DNA from: Armatimonadota bacterium
GTDB taxonomy: Bacteria > Armatimonadota > Hebobacteria > Hebobacterales > WVXJ01
Direction: 5' to 3'
Assembly: GCA_011773575.1 (NCBI GenBank)
Contig: WVXJ01000118.1
Location: 1-18,838, forward strand
DNA: 18,838 nt
Shown piece by piece: positions 6,747 through 18,340 of this stretch. The position numbers were made by a program, and so were the translations under genes. Position 1 is the stretch's first letter. Each line of letters starts with the position of its first letter. A model generated the notes under the pieces. The model made no database searches and was not told where the DNA came from. It saw only the letters and a list, made by a program, of their open reading frames with translations.

Positions 6747-8273
6747 CTACGCCATCCCCGCCAACTTCTCAAACCCCGGCTTCAGGGCGGGGTAGAGGGA
6801 GCGGTAGACTTCATACAGCGCGGCATAGGTCTCGGCATTTTTCGCATTCGGGCTGGTGCTGGAGACCACGCGGATGGTCGCCTTGCAGGCCTCCGGCACA
6901 CTGGAGTAGATGCCCGCGCCTACACCTGCCAATAGGGCCACTCCAAAGGCGGGCCCTTCGTCCACATTGATGGTTACCAACTCACAGCCGAACACATCCG
7001 CCTGAATCTGTCGCCACAGCGCGCTCCGCGCGCCGCCGCCGGAAGCCCTCACCTGGCTGATGGGCACCTCCATCGCCCGCAGAATCTCCAGTGAATCCCG
7101 CAGCCCATAAGAAACCCCCTCCATCACCGCGCGGGCAATATGGGGTTTGGTGTGGCGCAGGTGCAGTCCCACAAAAGCGCCCCGTGCATGGGGGTCAGGA
7201 TAGGGCGTCCTTTCGCCGGTGAGGTAAGGGAGGAATACCAGGCCCTCTGAGCCTACCGGCACTTTCTCACATTCTTCGGTAATTATCTCATAGGGGTCCA
7301 CACCCCGCTTGGTGGCGGCGGCTTTTTCTTCTCCGGCAAAGGCATCCCGGTACCAGCGCAAAGACCCTCCCGCGGAAAGCATCACCCCCATCACATGCCA
7401 TTTGTCCGGCACCGCGTGACAGAAAGTGTGGGTACGCAGCTGTGGGTCAACCGCGGGTTTGTCCATATAGGCGAAGATTACTCCGGAAGTGCCGGTGGAA
7501 ACAGATAACACCCCCGGCTCGACGATACCATTACCCACCGCGCCGGCGGCCTGGTCTCCACCGCCGCCGACCACCGGCGTCCCTTCTTTCAGGCCGGTGG
7601 CTTCCGCCGCCTCTTTGTTTATCTTTGCTGACGGCTCCCAGGATTCATACACCTTGGCGAGCATGTCTTCGGTTAGATCCAACCCCGCCAACATGGGGGC
7701 CGACCATTTCCGCTTGGGGACATTCAAGAGCGACATTCCGGAGGCATCTGATACCTCGGTGGCGAATTCGCCGGTGAGCAGGAAGCGGATGTAATCTTTC
7801 GGCAGAAGAACCTTTTTCGTTTTCTTCCAATTTTCCGGCTCTTTTTGCTGCAACCAGGCGATCTTCGGCGCGGTGAATCCGGTCAGCACCGGATTGAGGG
7901 TTTCCTCCACCACGACTTTCTCACCCACTCGTTCGGTAATCCAGCGGCATTGTTCCGCGGTGCGCTGATCACACCACAGGATGGCGGGACGGACTACCTG
8001 CCAGGAGGAATCCAAGAACACGGAGCCGTGCATCTGGCCCGACAAACCCAACCCCTTGATGTCGGCCGGGTTTATTTTCGCCTCCGCAATGGCGCGGCGA
8101 ATCCCCTGCACAGTCGCCTTCCACCAATCCGCAGGGTCCTGTTCCGCCCAGCCGGGTTTTGGTGTATGCAGCGGATACTCCTCCACCACGCTGGCGATGA
8201 TGTTCCCCTCCACGTCAGTAATCAATACCTTCGTCCCCGTGGTTCCCACATCAAGACCCATCAAGTAATTCAT
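6747..8273 (-). CDS. xylB: Xylulokinase
   Basis: Phosphorylates D-xylulose with ATP to xylulose 5-phosphate, feeding the pentose phosphate pathway. The 508-residue FGGY-family protein has the N-terminal phosphate-binding GLDVGTTGTK (6-15), the sugar-binding SGQMHG (Met81, His82, as in E. coli XylB), the catalytic base Asp240 in GGGGDQAAG, STGTSGV, LTGERTPYPDP and the C-terminal ASGGGARSALW ATP-site motif. Length is normal. ATG at 8271-8273 has GGGAGG 6 bases upstream. No xylose isomerase, transporter or regulator gene is adjacent, so its pathway partners are elsewhere. Upstream on the minus strand a weak TTGCGG...TATATA pair (16-base spacer) and an 8-bp inverted repeat are present. Another FGGY substrate cannot be fully excluded, but the MH pair supports xylulose. 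Confidence 0.93.
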   Translation of the reverse strand: MNYLMGLDVGTTGTKVLITDVEGNIIASVVEEYPLHTPKPGWAEQDPADWWKATVQGIRRAIAEAKINPADIKGLGLSGQMHGSVFLDSSWQVVRPAILWCDQRTAEQCRWITERVGEKVVVEETLNPVLTGFTAPKIAWLQQKEPENWKKTKKVLLPKDYIRFLLTGEFATEVSDASGMSLLNVPKRKWSAPMLAGLDLTEDMLAKVYESWEPSAKINKEAAEATGLKEGTPVVGGGGDQAAGAVGNGIVEPGVLSVSTGTSGVIFAYMDKPAVDPQLRTHTFCHAVPDKWHVMGVMLSAGGSLRWYRDAFAGEEKAAATKRGVDPYEIITEECEKVPVGSEGLVFLPYLTGERTPYPDPHARGAFVGLHLRHTKPHIARAVMEGVSYGLRDSLEILRAMEVPISQVRASGGGARSALWRQIQADVFGCELVTINVDEGPAFGVALLAGVGAGIYSSVPEACKATIRVVSSTSPNAKNAETYAALYEVYRSLYPALKPGFEKLAGMA

Positions 8274-8297
8274 GTATACCTCCCAGTAATTCGTTTA

Positions 8298-8337
8298 ACC
8301 CTTTCACCGCAGAGCGCGCAAAGTACGCAGAGAAATT
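8298..8337. repeat. Simple intergenic repeat relic of CGCAGAG type
   Basis: The plus strand reads TTTCACCGCAGAGCGCGCAA and continues to a second CGCAGAG at 8327-8333. The spacing and sequence match a well-known class of short, degenerate intergenic repeats built from ACGCAGAG units in many unrelated bacterial genomes. It lies between the divergent xylB and zinc-ribbon genes. Confidence 0.45.
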
Positions 8338-8338
8338 G

Positions 8339-8366
8339 TTTGCCAGCCAGCCTGTTTCCTGGCAAA
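8339..8366. promoter_or_regulatory. Inverted repeat, possible operator upstream of xylB
   Basis: TTTGCCAG (8339-8346) and CTGGCAAA (8359-8366) form a perfect 8-bp inverted repeat with a 12-base spacer, 66-93 bases upstream of the xylB ATG. The size suits a dimeric sugar-responsive repressor or activator, but no regulator gene is nearby, and a role as an RNA hairpin or repeat relic is also possible. Confidence 0.3.
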
Positions 8367-8403
8367 GGCAATATCGAAATAGTTCACCTATATAGGCTGG
8401 AAC

Positions 8404-8429
8404 TCCTGCCCCGCAAGGCGGGGGCAGGA
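8404..8429. repeat. GC-rich palindrome in the xylB/zinc-ribbon divergent gap
   Basis: TCCTGCCCC (8404-8412) and GGGGCAGGA (8421-8429) are perfect 9-bp inverted arms around a short GC-rich loop. There is no T run on either side, so it is unlikely to be a terminator; in a gap between divergent genes none is expected. It resembles dispersed palindromic repeats. Confidence 0.5.
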
Positions 8430-8463
8430 TTGTTGTGGTGAATCAGAGAAACCTCAGATCATT

Positions 8464-9066
8464 ATGCCTGGTGTGGGAAGCGGACAGAACAAATGCATAC
8501 GCTGTAAGCGAGCCTTTTCCGGGCCGGTCGGGCCGCTTTGTCCAGAGTGCCGAAACAAACTTCTCTCCCGCGGCGGGCTTCTTAAGGAGGGAGAAGGCGG
8601 CTTGAGGGTCAGGATTTCGCCAATCATCCGGGAAGCCCTGGTATCTGTGGGGCCGCTGGAGGATTTCGATGAGGCCCTGCTGCGCGCGCTCAAAGCCCGC
8701 CACCCCGATCAGGCCGCGGCCCTTTTGTCAGCCATCACTCGCCTGGTGGAGATTGAAAGCCAGCGCGCCAATGAAGATAAGCAGCAGACCCTCAGGCGCT
8801 TGGCGGATCGGGATCCGGGGCCGGAGGTGGTGCTGAGAACTTCCGGCGGCGAAACTCCGGGGACAACCACCACCATAGAGAGACAGACAATACGCATCGG
8901 AGATAAGGAATATCACTCCCTCGACGAAGTCCCACCCCATATCCGCCGCGCCATTGAAGAGGCAAAATCAGGCAAGACCACCAGAAAGCCTATTCCAAGA
9001 GTCGGCTGCACCTGGGCCCTCCTCGGCGGCTGGATCTTTACCTTTTTCCGCAACCTGAGCAGGTAG
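8464..9066 (+). CDS. Unrecognised zinc-ribbon protein with hydrophobic C-terminus
   Basis: I do not recognise this 200-residue protein. A treble-clef-like zinc ribbon is at the N-terminus: CIRC (Cys11, Cys14) and CPEC (Cys26, Cys29). A charged, helical middle follows (about 55-115), then a Thr-rich stretch (GTTTTIERQ) and a compact motif IGDKEYHSLDEVPPHIRRAI around 145-165 that looks like a small conserved module. The last 20 residues (GCTWALLGGWIFTFF) are hydrophobic, so it may be tail-anchored or membrane-associated. The ATG at 8464 has no clear ribosome site; a GTG three codons later is no better. It stands alone, divergent from xylB, on the opposite strand to most of its neighbours. Frame and composition look like real coding sequence. 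Function is unknown. Confidence 0.65.
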   Translation: MPGVGSGQNKCIRCKRAFSGPVGPLCPECRNKLLSRGGLLKEGEGGLRVRISPIIREALVSVGPLEDFDEALLRALKARHPDQAAALLSAITRLVEIESQRANEDKQQTLRRLADRDPGPEVVLRTSGGETPGTTTTIERQTIRIGDKEYHSLDEVPPHIRRAIEEAKSGKTTRKPIPRVGCTWALLGGWIFTFFRNLSR

Positions 9067-9107
9067 CACAGGCCCAGAATCTACTTCAAGAAGGCGATTG
9101 AAGAGTC

Positions 9108-9140
9108 TCTGGGGGACGAGCCGGCGCTTCGTCCCCCAGA
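9108..9140. repeat. Perfect 12-bp hairpin after the zinc-ribbon gene
   Basis: TCTGGGGGACGA (9108-9119) and TCGTCCCCCAGA (9129-9140) are exact inverted arms around a nine-base GC-rich loop. It begins 42 bases after the stop codon at 9064-9066. No T run follows on either strand, so it is either an RNA-stabilising 3' hairpin, a weak terminator or a palindromic repeat. Confidence 0.6.
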
Positions 9141-9151
9141 CCCCCTCACCC

Positions 9152-9222
9152 GCGTTTCAGAGTTACTGAAGGAAGTCGCTGCGTGGGCAAGGACTCCGCA
9201 GCCTGAGTAAGGAGTGAAACGC
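9152..9222. other. Nested inverted repeats, possible structured RNA or repeat element
   Basis: GCGTTTCA (9152-9159) and TGAAACGC (9215-9222) form a perfect 8-bp outer stem. Inside it GCTGCG (9178-9183) pairs with CGCAGC (9197-9202). Alternative pairings exist (TTCAG/CTGAA at 9156-9170; ACTCC/GGAGT). No start codon with a convincing frame is present. I could not match it to tmRNA, RNase P RNA, 6S RNA or a riboswitch class. The full gene-free stretch 9067-9384 contains this, two strong hairpins at its ends and otherwise nothing I can name. Confidence 0.35.
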
Positions 9223-9304
9223 AGGAAACAAATACGAAACCCGAGAAACTGAGGTGGCATCCCTGTAGCGTGTGCGTCAGTACCGAGAAAACCGGGAGGG
9301 GAGC

Positions 9305-9335
9305 CTGAGGGGGAGACCGGTGGCTTCCCCCTCAG
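9305..9335. repeat. Perfect 10-bp hairpin downstream of apgM
   Basis: CTGAGGGGGA (9305-9314) and TCCCCCTCAG (9326-9335) are exact inverted arms with an 11-base loop, 50 bases beyond the apgM stop. There is no T run. A second small hairpin, GGCCC/GGGCC at 9368-9381, lies right after the apgM stop. Either could protect or end the apgM transcript. Confidence 0.55.
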
Positions 9336-9384
9336 TAAGTTACAGTCACATTATCGAAATGAGTTACGGCCCCTGCGGGCCTCT

Positions 9385-10621
9385 TCAGGCGCCGAATTTT
9401 TCCTGGGTGCCCATGAGGTTGGTGAGTATGTGCATTATATACCGGCCCTGGATGCGGCCGATGCCGCCGGCGGCGCAGGGTCGCTCGCCGAAGGCCTGCA
9501 CCCCGTCGCGCCTCACCTCCGGCCCCCAGAAAAGTATCGGCACACTATCTCCGCTGTGATCCTTGTAAGAGACCGGGGTGGAGTGGTCGGCGGATACCAC
9601 AACATGGGTCGGCCCCCGCAGATTGGAGACCACCTCTCCCACCAGCCGATCCATCTTCTCAATGCACTTCACCTTCTTGGCGGCGTTTCCATCATGGCCC
9701 GCCAAATCGGGAGCTTTGAAATTGCAGATGACAAAATCATGATCTTTCAGCGCGGCGAGAACGGCTTGGGCGAGGGCCGACTCGTCCGAGTCATAGCCAC
9801 CGGTGGCCCCTGGAACATCGGGAAGATCAAGGGCAAGATAGCGGGCGATTCCGGCGATGAGAGCCGTCTCCACCACGGCCGCGCCGGAGATGCCGTAACG
9901 ATCCCTGAATGAATCCAGGGCGGGCGCGACACCTGCGCCGCGAGGAAGGATTATATTGGCCGGTGGTTTGCCCTGTTTCTCTCGTTCCAGATTCACCGGG
10001 TGTTTGCGCAGCGCTTCATAGGAACGTTTGACAAACTCATTTACCGCCGCGGCGGTCTTCTTGCTGGCTTCATCAACACCTTCCGCGGCCAGCACCTTTG
10101 CGCCTTCATTGTGGGGATCTGCATCACTCACCTGATGGCCCAAGCCGGGTCCCCGCAGAATGAGCGCGCCGCGGTGTTCCACAGATTCCTTGAAGAAACA
10201 TTTCACATCCCCGATGGTCATTCCCTCCACCGCGGCCGTCAGTTCCTGTGTGCCTTCGGCGATACGGCCTGCGCGGCGGTCGGTCACCACCATGTTTTCA
10301 TCCACGCTTGCGAAATTACAGCGGAAGCAGATGTCCCCACCTTTCACTTCCAGGCCCACCCCGGCGACTTCGAAAGGTCCTCGGCCGGTATAACAGGCAT
10401 GGGGATCATAACCCAGCAGGGCCAGATGTGAAGTATCCGATCCCGCGCGAACCCCCGGCGCGACGGGGTCCATCATCCCACACTCTCCCTCCGCCGCCAG
10501 CCGGTCCAGATTCGGGGTGGACGCAGCCTCCAGAGGTGTACGACCCTCCAGCAAATCTATCGGCCTGTCGCCCATTCCATCGGCAATCAGGATTACTCCT
10601 TTTTGCTTGCGCGCGGCGGAT

Positions 10622-10629
<8 letters not shown>
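9385..10629 (-). CDS. apgM: 2,3-bisphosphoglycerate-independent phosphoglycerate mutase, archaeal type
   Basis: Interconverts 3- and 2-phosphoglycerate in glycolysis and gluconeogenesis without a cofactor. The 414-residue protein belongs to the alkaline phosphatase superfamily, aPGAM branch, not GpmI. It shows metal-binding DGMGDRP (Asp17), the nucleophile Ser64 in RAGSDTSHLALLGYDP, CNFKAPDLAGHDG and the C-terminal metal site SADHSTP. The start ATG 10627-10629 was chosen because GAGGA lies just upstream; the frame extends to 10710 but that would run 89 bases into spoIID. It overlaps the spoIID end by eight bases, so it is translated from the same mRNA as the third gene of a three-gene operon. 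The product is cytoplasmic. Confidence 0.93.
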
Positions 10630-12075
<1,446 letters not shown>

Positions 12076-12079
<4 letters not shown>

Positions 12080-12762
12080 GAGAACTTACCTCCTGAGAGA
12101 CAAAATCTCTCCTTTAGCCACTCAGGCAGATGGCCCATATCCTCCAGCACCTCCTCCGCTCCGGCCTCGTACAAAGCCTCTTTGGAAGCGGCGCCGGTGG
12201 CCATGCCGACACAGATCAGGCCCGCTTCCTTTCCACAGGTCATATCCCAGATATGGTCACCCACCATCACAGCCTCGTTTGAAGAACACTCCAGCCGCGC
12301 CAGCATGGTTTGAAGATGACCTGGATGTGGCTTCACCCGGGCGACTGCTTCTCTTGTGAGTAAAGCATCATATTGAAGTTCTGCGCGGCGGAGAAGATTT
12401 CCCACCACCTTCGCCGAATTCCGCGTTATGATACCCACCCTCAAACCTTCTTGGCACAGCCAAGCAAGTGTTTCCCGTACTCCAGGAAGGGGCGCTGAAT
12501 CCGCGGCACCGGCAAGTTCGAGGGCGAGTACTCTTTCTTCCGCCTCCTCGCGAAATCGCTTCCCCGTTGTAGGGCCGAGCAGTTTCTCCCCGGCCTCAAT
12601 TGCCTCCAGGACGCCCAGGCCGGCCAGTTCTTCCTCTGCTATTCCGAAGCGCCGACCTATTTCGATAACGGCCTGACGCATGGCTGTGAAATCATAGGGA
12701 CAATTTACAAGAGTGCCGTCGAGGTCGAAGATAACTGCTCGCAGTCGCGGTAAGGAGTCCAT
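12076..12762 (-). CDS. HAD-family phosphatase, phosphoglycolate phosphatase-like
   Basis: Cytoplasmic haloacid dehalogenase-superfamily hydrolase. The 228-residue protein has all four motifs: nucleophile region DLDGTLV (about 12-18), IITRNS with the Thr of motif II, Lys of motif III in RVKPHP, and VGDHIWDM as motif IV. A helical cap lies between motifs I and II, as in Gph and PpaX. The substrate cannot be read from sequence: phosphoglycolate, a nucleotide or pyrophosphate are all plausible. ATG 12760-12762, weak ribosome site. It is first of a tightly packed operon, overlapping the SpoIID-like gene by four bases and followed by phosphoglycerate mutase, which makes a small phosphorylated metabolite a reasonable guess. 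Divergent from the ClC gene. Confidence 0.85.
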
Positions 12763-12823
12763 CGAATCATCTTATGAACTGGATTCTCACTTGGCGCCGG
12801 ATTATCCACGCCGCGGACTTTAT

Positions 12824-12832
12824 ATCATATCA
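12824..12832 (-). promoter_or_regulatory. Possible extended -10 promoter of the HAD-spoIID-apgM operon
   Basis: On the minus strand TGATATGAT reads as TGn plus a -10 box with one mismatch (TATGAT, 12824-12829), in the only AT-rich patch of the 118-base divergent gap. The implied start near 12817 gives a leader of about 55 bases. No convincing -35 box. The same AT-rich patch may also serve the divergent ClC gene. Confidence 0.35.
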
Positions 12833-12880
12833 CAGCCTTTCAAGGATAAAGCGCCTTTCGCGTCGAAGTATTCCATTGTT

Positions 12881-14962
12881 ATGACTCCCCCCGAGCGTCA
12901 AAGCCTGTTACTTTCTTTTATCCGCCGGTTTCACACCTCCGAGACTTCAGGTTTGACCGTGCTCGCCATCGTGGTTGGTATCGGCGCAGGCCTGGGAGCG
13001 GTGGCCTTTCGCTGGCTGATTGCCGTGACTCAGAGGCTGTTCTTCGGGGGGTCGGAACGCTTTCTCGATTTCCTGGGACCTTACAGGGTGGTACCGGTAC
13101 CGGCCCTCGGCGGGCTGTTTGTCGGACTGCTCACCTACTACTTGGCGTCTGAAGCAAAGGGACACGGTGTACCCGAGGTGATGCTGGCGGTTACTACTTT
13201 GGGGGGGCGCATCCGAGCGCGGGTGGCGGCGGTGAAATCCCTCGCCTCCGCCATTTGTATCGGCAGCGGCGGATCCGCCGGCCGAGAGGGACCTATTGTC
13301 CAGATCGGCTCCGCGCTGGGCTCGACCCTGGGACAGATTCTGCGCCTGCCGGATGACCGCATACGCTTGCTGGTCGCCTGCGGGGCCGCAGGCGGTATCT
13401 CCGCCACCTTCAACGCGCCCATCGCCGGAGTGCTCTTCGCCCTGGAAGTAATACTGCGGCAATTCGCCGCCAGTTCCTTCGGCTTCGTGGTCTTTGCTTC
13501 GGTAACCGCGGCGGCCATCTCCCGCGCCACGCTGGGTGACCGCCCCTCTTTCATAGTGCCTGCTTACAGCCTGAAAAGCGCCTGGGAACTGCCGCTTTAC
13601 GCGGGCCTGGGAATATTGGCAGCGGGGGTAAGCGTTCTCTTTGTAAAATCGCTTTATGGGCTGGAAGATTTCTTTGACCGCTGGCACTTCAAAGAATACA
13701 TGAAGCCGGTTGCCGGCGGGCTTCTGGTGGGGGGCATCGGAGTTCTCTTCCCGCAGGTCTTCGGAACCGGTTACGGTTCCTCTCAGCCGGTGGGCTCCGG
13801 CCTTGGCGCGGTTGATCTCGTCCTTGTGGCGAAACTGGGCTTGGGCCTGACCGCCGCCCTCATATTGCTGAAAATCGTGGCCACATCATTGACCATCGGC
13901 TCCGGCGGTTCCGGCGGAGTATTTGCGCCTTCCCTGTTCATCGGCGCCATGTTGGGAGGAACTTTCGGGCAAATTGCCCATCATTTCTGGCCCGATGTAA
14001 CCGCAGCCTCCGGGGCTTACGCCCTGGTGGGAATGGGCGCGGTATTCGCCGGCGCCGCACGGGCACCCATTACCTCGATACTGATTCTCTTCGAAATGAC
14101 CGGTGATTATCGCATCATCCTTCCCCTGATGACCGCGGTTGTCACGAGTTCTCTCATTTCACAACGTCTCAGCCGGGACACCATCTACACACTGAAGATT
14201 CGCCGCCGCGGGATAGATTTGGAGAGGGAATCGGCAACCGATCTGCTGGATACGGTGACTGTGGGAGAGATAATGACCACCCACCTGGAAACCGTCCCCG
14301 CCGATATGCCGGTGGAGCAGTTGATGAAATACTTGCTGGAGACCGGTCACCACGGATTGCCGGTGGTGGATGAAGGCGGGGAGTTGGTGGGGATTGTCAC
14401 CTTGTCGGATGTGGAACGTTCCGCCGGCAGCGGAGATACCGTCCGCACCGTGGCGGATATCGCCAGCCTCTCTCCGTTCACCTGCTTTCCCGACCAAACC
14501 GTGCGGGAGGCGCTGCAGCAGTTGAGCGGCCGTGAGGTGGGACGTATGCCGGTGGTGGACAGGCTCAATCCCAGGCGGCTGTTGGGAATGCTCAGAAGAG
14601 AGAACGTCATCGCCGCCTATGCCCGTCTGTTGAAACAGTACGGGTCTGTGCGCGAAGCCTCGGAGCGCTTGCGGCTCTCAGTGCCGGGGCTCATCACCGT
14701 GCGAGTGGAGATTCCGGAGGAGGCATCTGTTATCGGTAGGCCCCTGCAAGAGTTCTCCATGCCGCCCGCTTCTCTGTTGGTGGCGATTCGCCGCCGCGGA
14801 AGGGCGATGATTCCCAAGGGGGACACTGTGTTGATGGCCGGCGATATCGTTACCGCCCTTGCTTCACCCTCTGAGGCGGACACTCTCCACGATTTGCTGA
14901 CCCAGGCCAAGTCCGTTCGTGAACTTTCGGAAGACGGGGATATTGACGAAGATACTGCCTAG
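12881..14962 (+). CDS. ClC-family chloride channel/transporter with CBS pair and RCK_C domain
   Basis: Integral membrane anion channel or Cl-/H+ exchanger. From ATG 12881 the protein has 693 residues. The ClC membrane core (about 20-440) shows GHGVP (94-98), GSGGSAGREGP with gating Glu136, GVLFALEV (183-190), SGGSGGVFAP and Tyr436 at the likely selectivity position. Two CBS domains follow (about 464-515 and 525-582), then an RCK_C/TrkA_C-like domain (603-672), so nucleotide or ion regulation is likely. The position of the proton glutamate of the E. coli exchanger is Val190 here, as in channel-type members. The frame opens at 12713, but that would overlap the divergent HAD gene; residues before Met at 12881 are not conserved. 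The ribosome site is weak. Its stop is shared with the convergent nitroreductase gene. Confidence 0.92.
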   Translation: MTPPERQSLLLSFIRRFHTSETSGLTVLAIVVGIGAGLGAVAFRWLIAVTQRLFFGGSERFLDFLGPYRVVPVPALGGLFVGLLTYYLASEAKGHGVPEVMLAVTTLGGRIRARVAAVKSLASAICIGSGGSAGREGPIVQIGSALGSTLGQILRLPDDRIRLLVACGAAGGISATFNAPIAGVLFALEVILRQFAASSFGFVVFASVTAAAISRATLGDRPSFIVPAYSLKSAWELPLYAGLGILAAGVSVLFVKSLYGLEDFFDRWHFKEYMKPVAGGLLVGGIGVLFPQVFGTGYGSSQPVGSGLGAVDLVLVAKLGLGLTAALILLKIVATSLTIGSGGSGGVFAPSLFIGAMLGGTFGQIAHHFWPDVTAASGAYALVGMGAVFAGAARAPITSILILFEMTGDYRIILPLMTAVVTSSLISQRLSRDTIYTLKIRRRGIDLERESATDLLDTVTVGEIMTTHLETVPADMPVEQLMKYLLETGHHGLPVVDEGGELVGIVTLSDVERSAGSGDTVRTVADIASLSPFTCFPDQTVREALQQLSGREVGRMPVVDRLNPRRLLGMLRRENVIAAYARLLKQYGSVREASERLRLSVPGLITVRVEIPEEASVIGRPLQEFSMPPASLLVAIRRRGRAMIPKGDTVLMAGDIVTALASPSEADTLHDLLTQAKSVRELSEDGDIDEDTA

Positions 14963-15462
14963 TGCCGGCCGAACTGCTCCCAGTGGAGGACTTCGGCGAG
15001 GGGCCGCTTCTCCGCTTTGCCGGCCGGTTTTGCCGGATGACCGATGGCAATCAGGCAGATGAGTTTGAGGTCCTCTTCCACGCCCAGTGGGGCATGCAAT
15101 TTATCGGCAAATTCCTGCTTGTCGCCTCCCACCCAGCAAGAGCCCAGCCCGTGGGCGGTGGCGGCGAGCAGAATGTTCTGGGTGGCGGCACAGCCGTCTT
15201 CAAGGTAAAAGGTAGTGGGTCGGCAATAAACCGCCACACATACCGGCGCTTGGGCGATAAACCGGCCATAATAGGCAATCTCGGCGATACGCTCCCGCAT
15301 CGCTTTGTCTGTCACCACCACAAACTCCCAGGGCTGTTTGCCCCAGCCGGTGGGTGCAAACCGGGCGCAGTCAATGATGTCCTTGATTACCGCCTTGTCC
15401 ACCGCATCAGGAAGAAACTCCCGGCAGGAGCGCCGGGATTTGATCGCTTCAATAGCGTCCAT
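14959..15462 (-). CDS. Nitroreductase-family flavoprotein
   Basis: FMN-dependent NAD(P)H oxidoreductase of the nitroreductase superfamily; physiological substrate not known. The 167-residue protein begins MDAIEAIKSRRSCREF with the Arg-Arg-Ser phosphate-binding motif, then APTGWGKQPWEF, EDGCAATQNILLAATAHGLGSCWVG and IGHPAKP, all family landmarks, and ends in a typical PLAEVLHWEQF tail. It is a short member. ATG 15460-15462 has a strong AGGAGGTGA ribosome site. It follows ppdK on the same strand, separated by 86 bases that contain a terminator-like repeat, and converges on the ClC gene with a four-base overlap in which CTAG supplies both stops. Confidence 0.9.
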   Translation of the reverse strand: MDAIEAIKSRRSCREFLPDAVDKAVIKDIIDCARFAPTGWGKQPWEFVVVTDKAMRERIAEIAYYGRFIAQAPVCVAVYCRPTTFYLEDGCAATQNILLAATAHGLGSCWVGGDKQEFADKLHAPLGVEEDLKLICLIAIGHPAKPAGKAEKRPLAEVLHWEQFGRH

Positions 15463-15491
15463 GGCTCACCTCCTAATGGCTTTCCCGGGTG

Positions 15492-15521
15492 AAAAAGACG
15501 GCGGGGCACAGAGGCCCCGCC
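15492..15521 (-). terminator. Terminator-like palindromic repeat after ppdK
   Basis: On the minus strand GGCGGGGC (15514-15521) and GCCCCGCC (15500-15507) form a perfect 8-bp stem with a six-base loop, followed after three bases by five T (15492-15496). It fits an intrinsic terminator for ppdK, but the GGCGGGGC palindrome is also of a kind found as dispersed intergenic repeats. Confidence 0.6.
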
Positions 15522-15548
15522 CTACAGTCCATTGAAAGGCCGCGCGGT

Positions 15549-18284
<2,736 letters not shown>

Positions 18285-18340
18285 TTTCCTTCCTTACGTG
18301 TGAGTTTAGCGCCGCTTCGGGTGAAGGATTGAAGGGTTTC

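Noticed and set aside
9152..9222. Known structural RNA such as RNase P RNA, tmRNA or a riboswitch
   Set aside because: None of the conserved sequence cores I know is present; retained only as an unassigned structured stretch.
12713..12880. N-terminal extension of the ClC protein from 12713
   Set aside because: It would overlap the divergent HAD gene start and its promoter; the residues are non-conserved, and Met at 12881 precedes the ClC core.
12947..13687. A 246-codon open frame on the minus strand
   Set aside because: Antisense to the ClC membrane core and without a domain or ribosome site.
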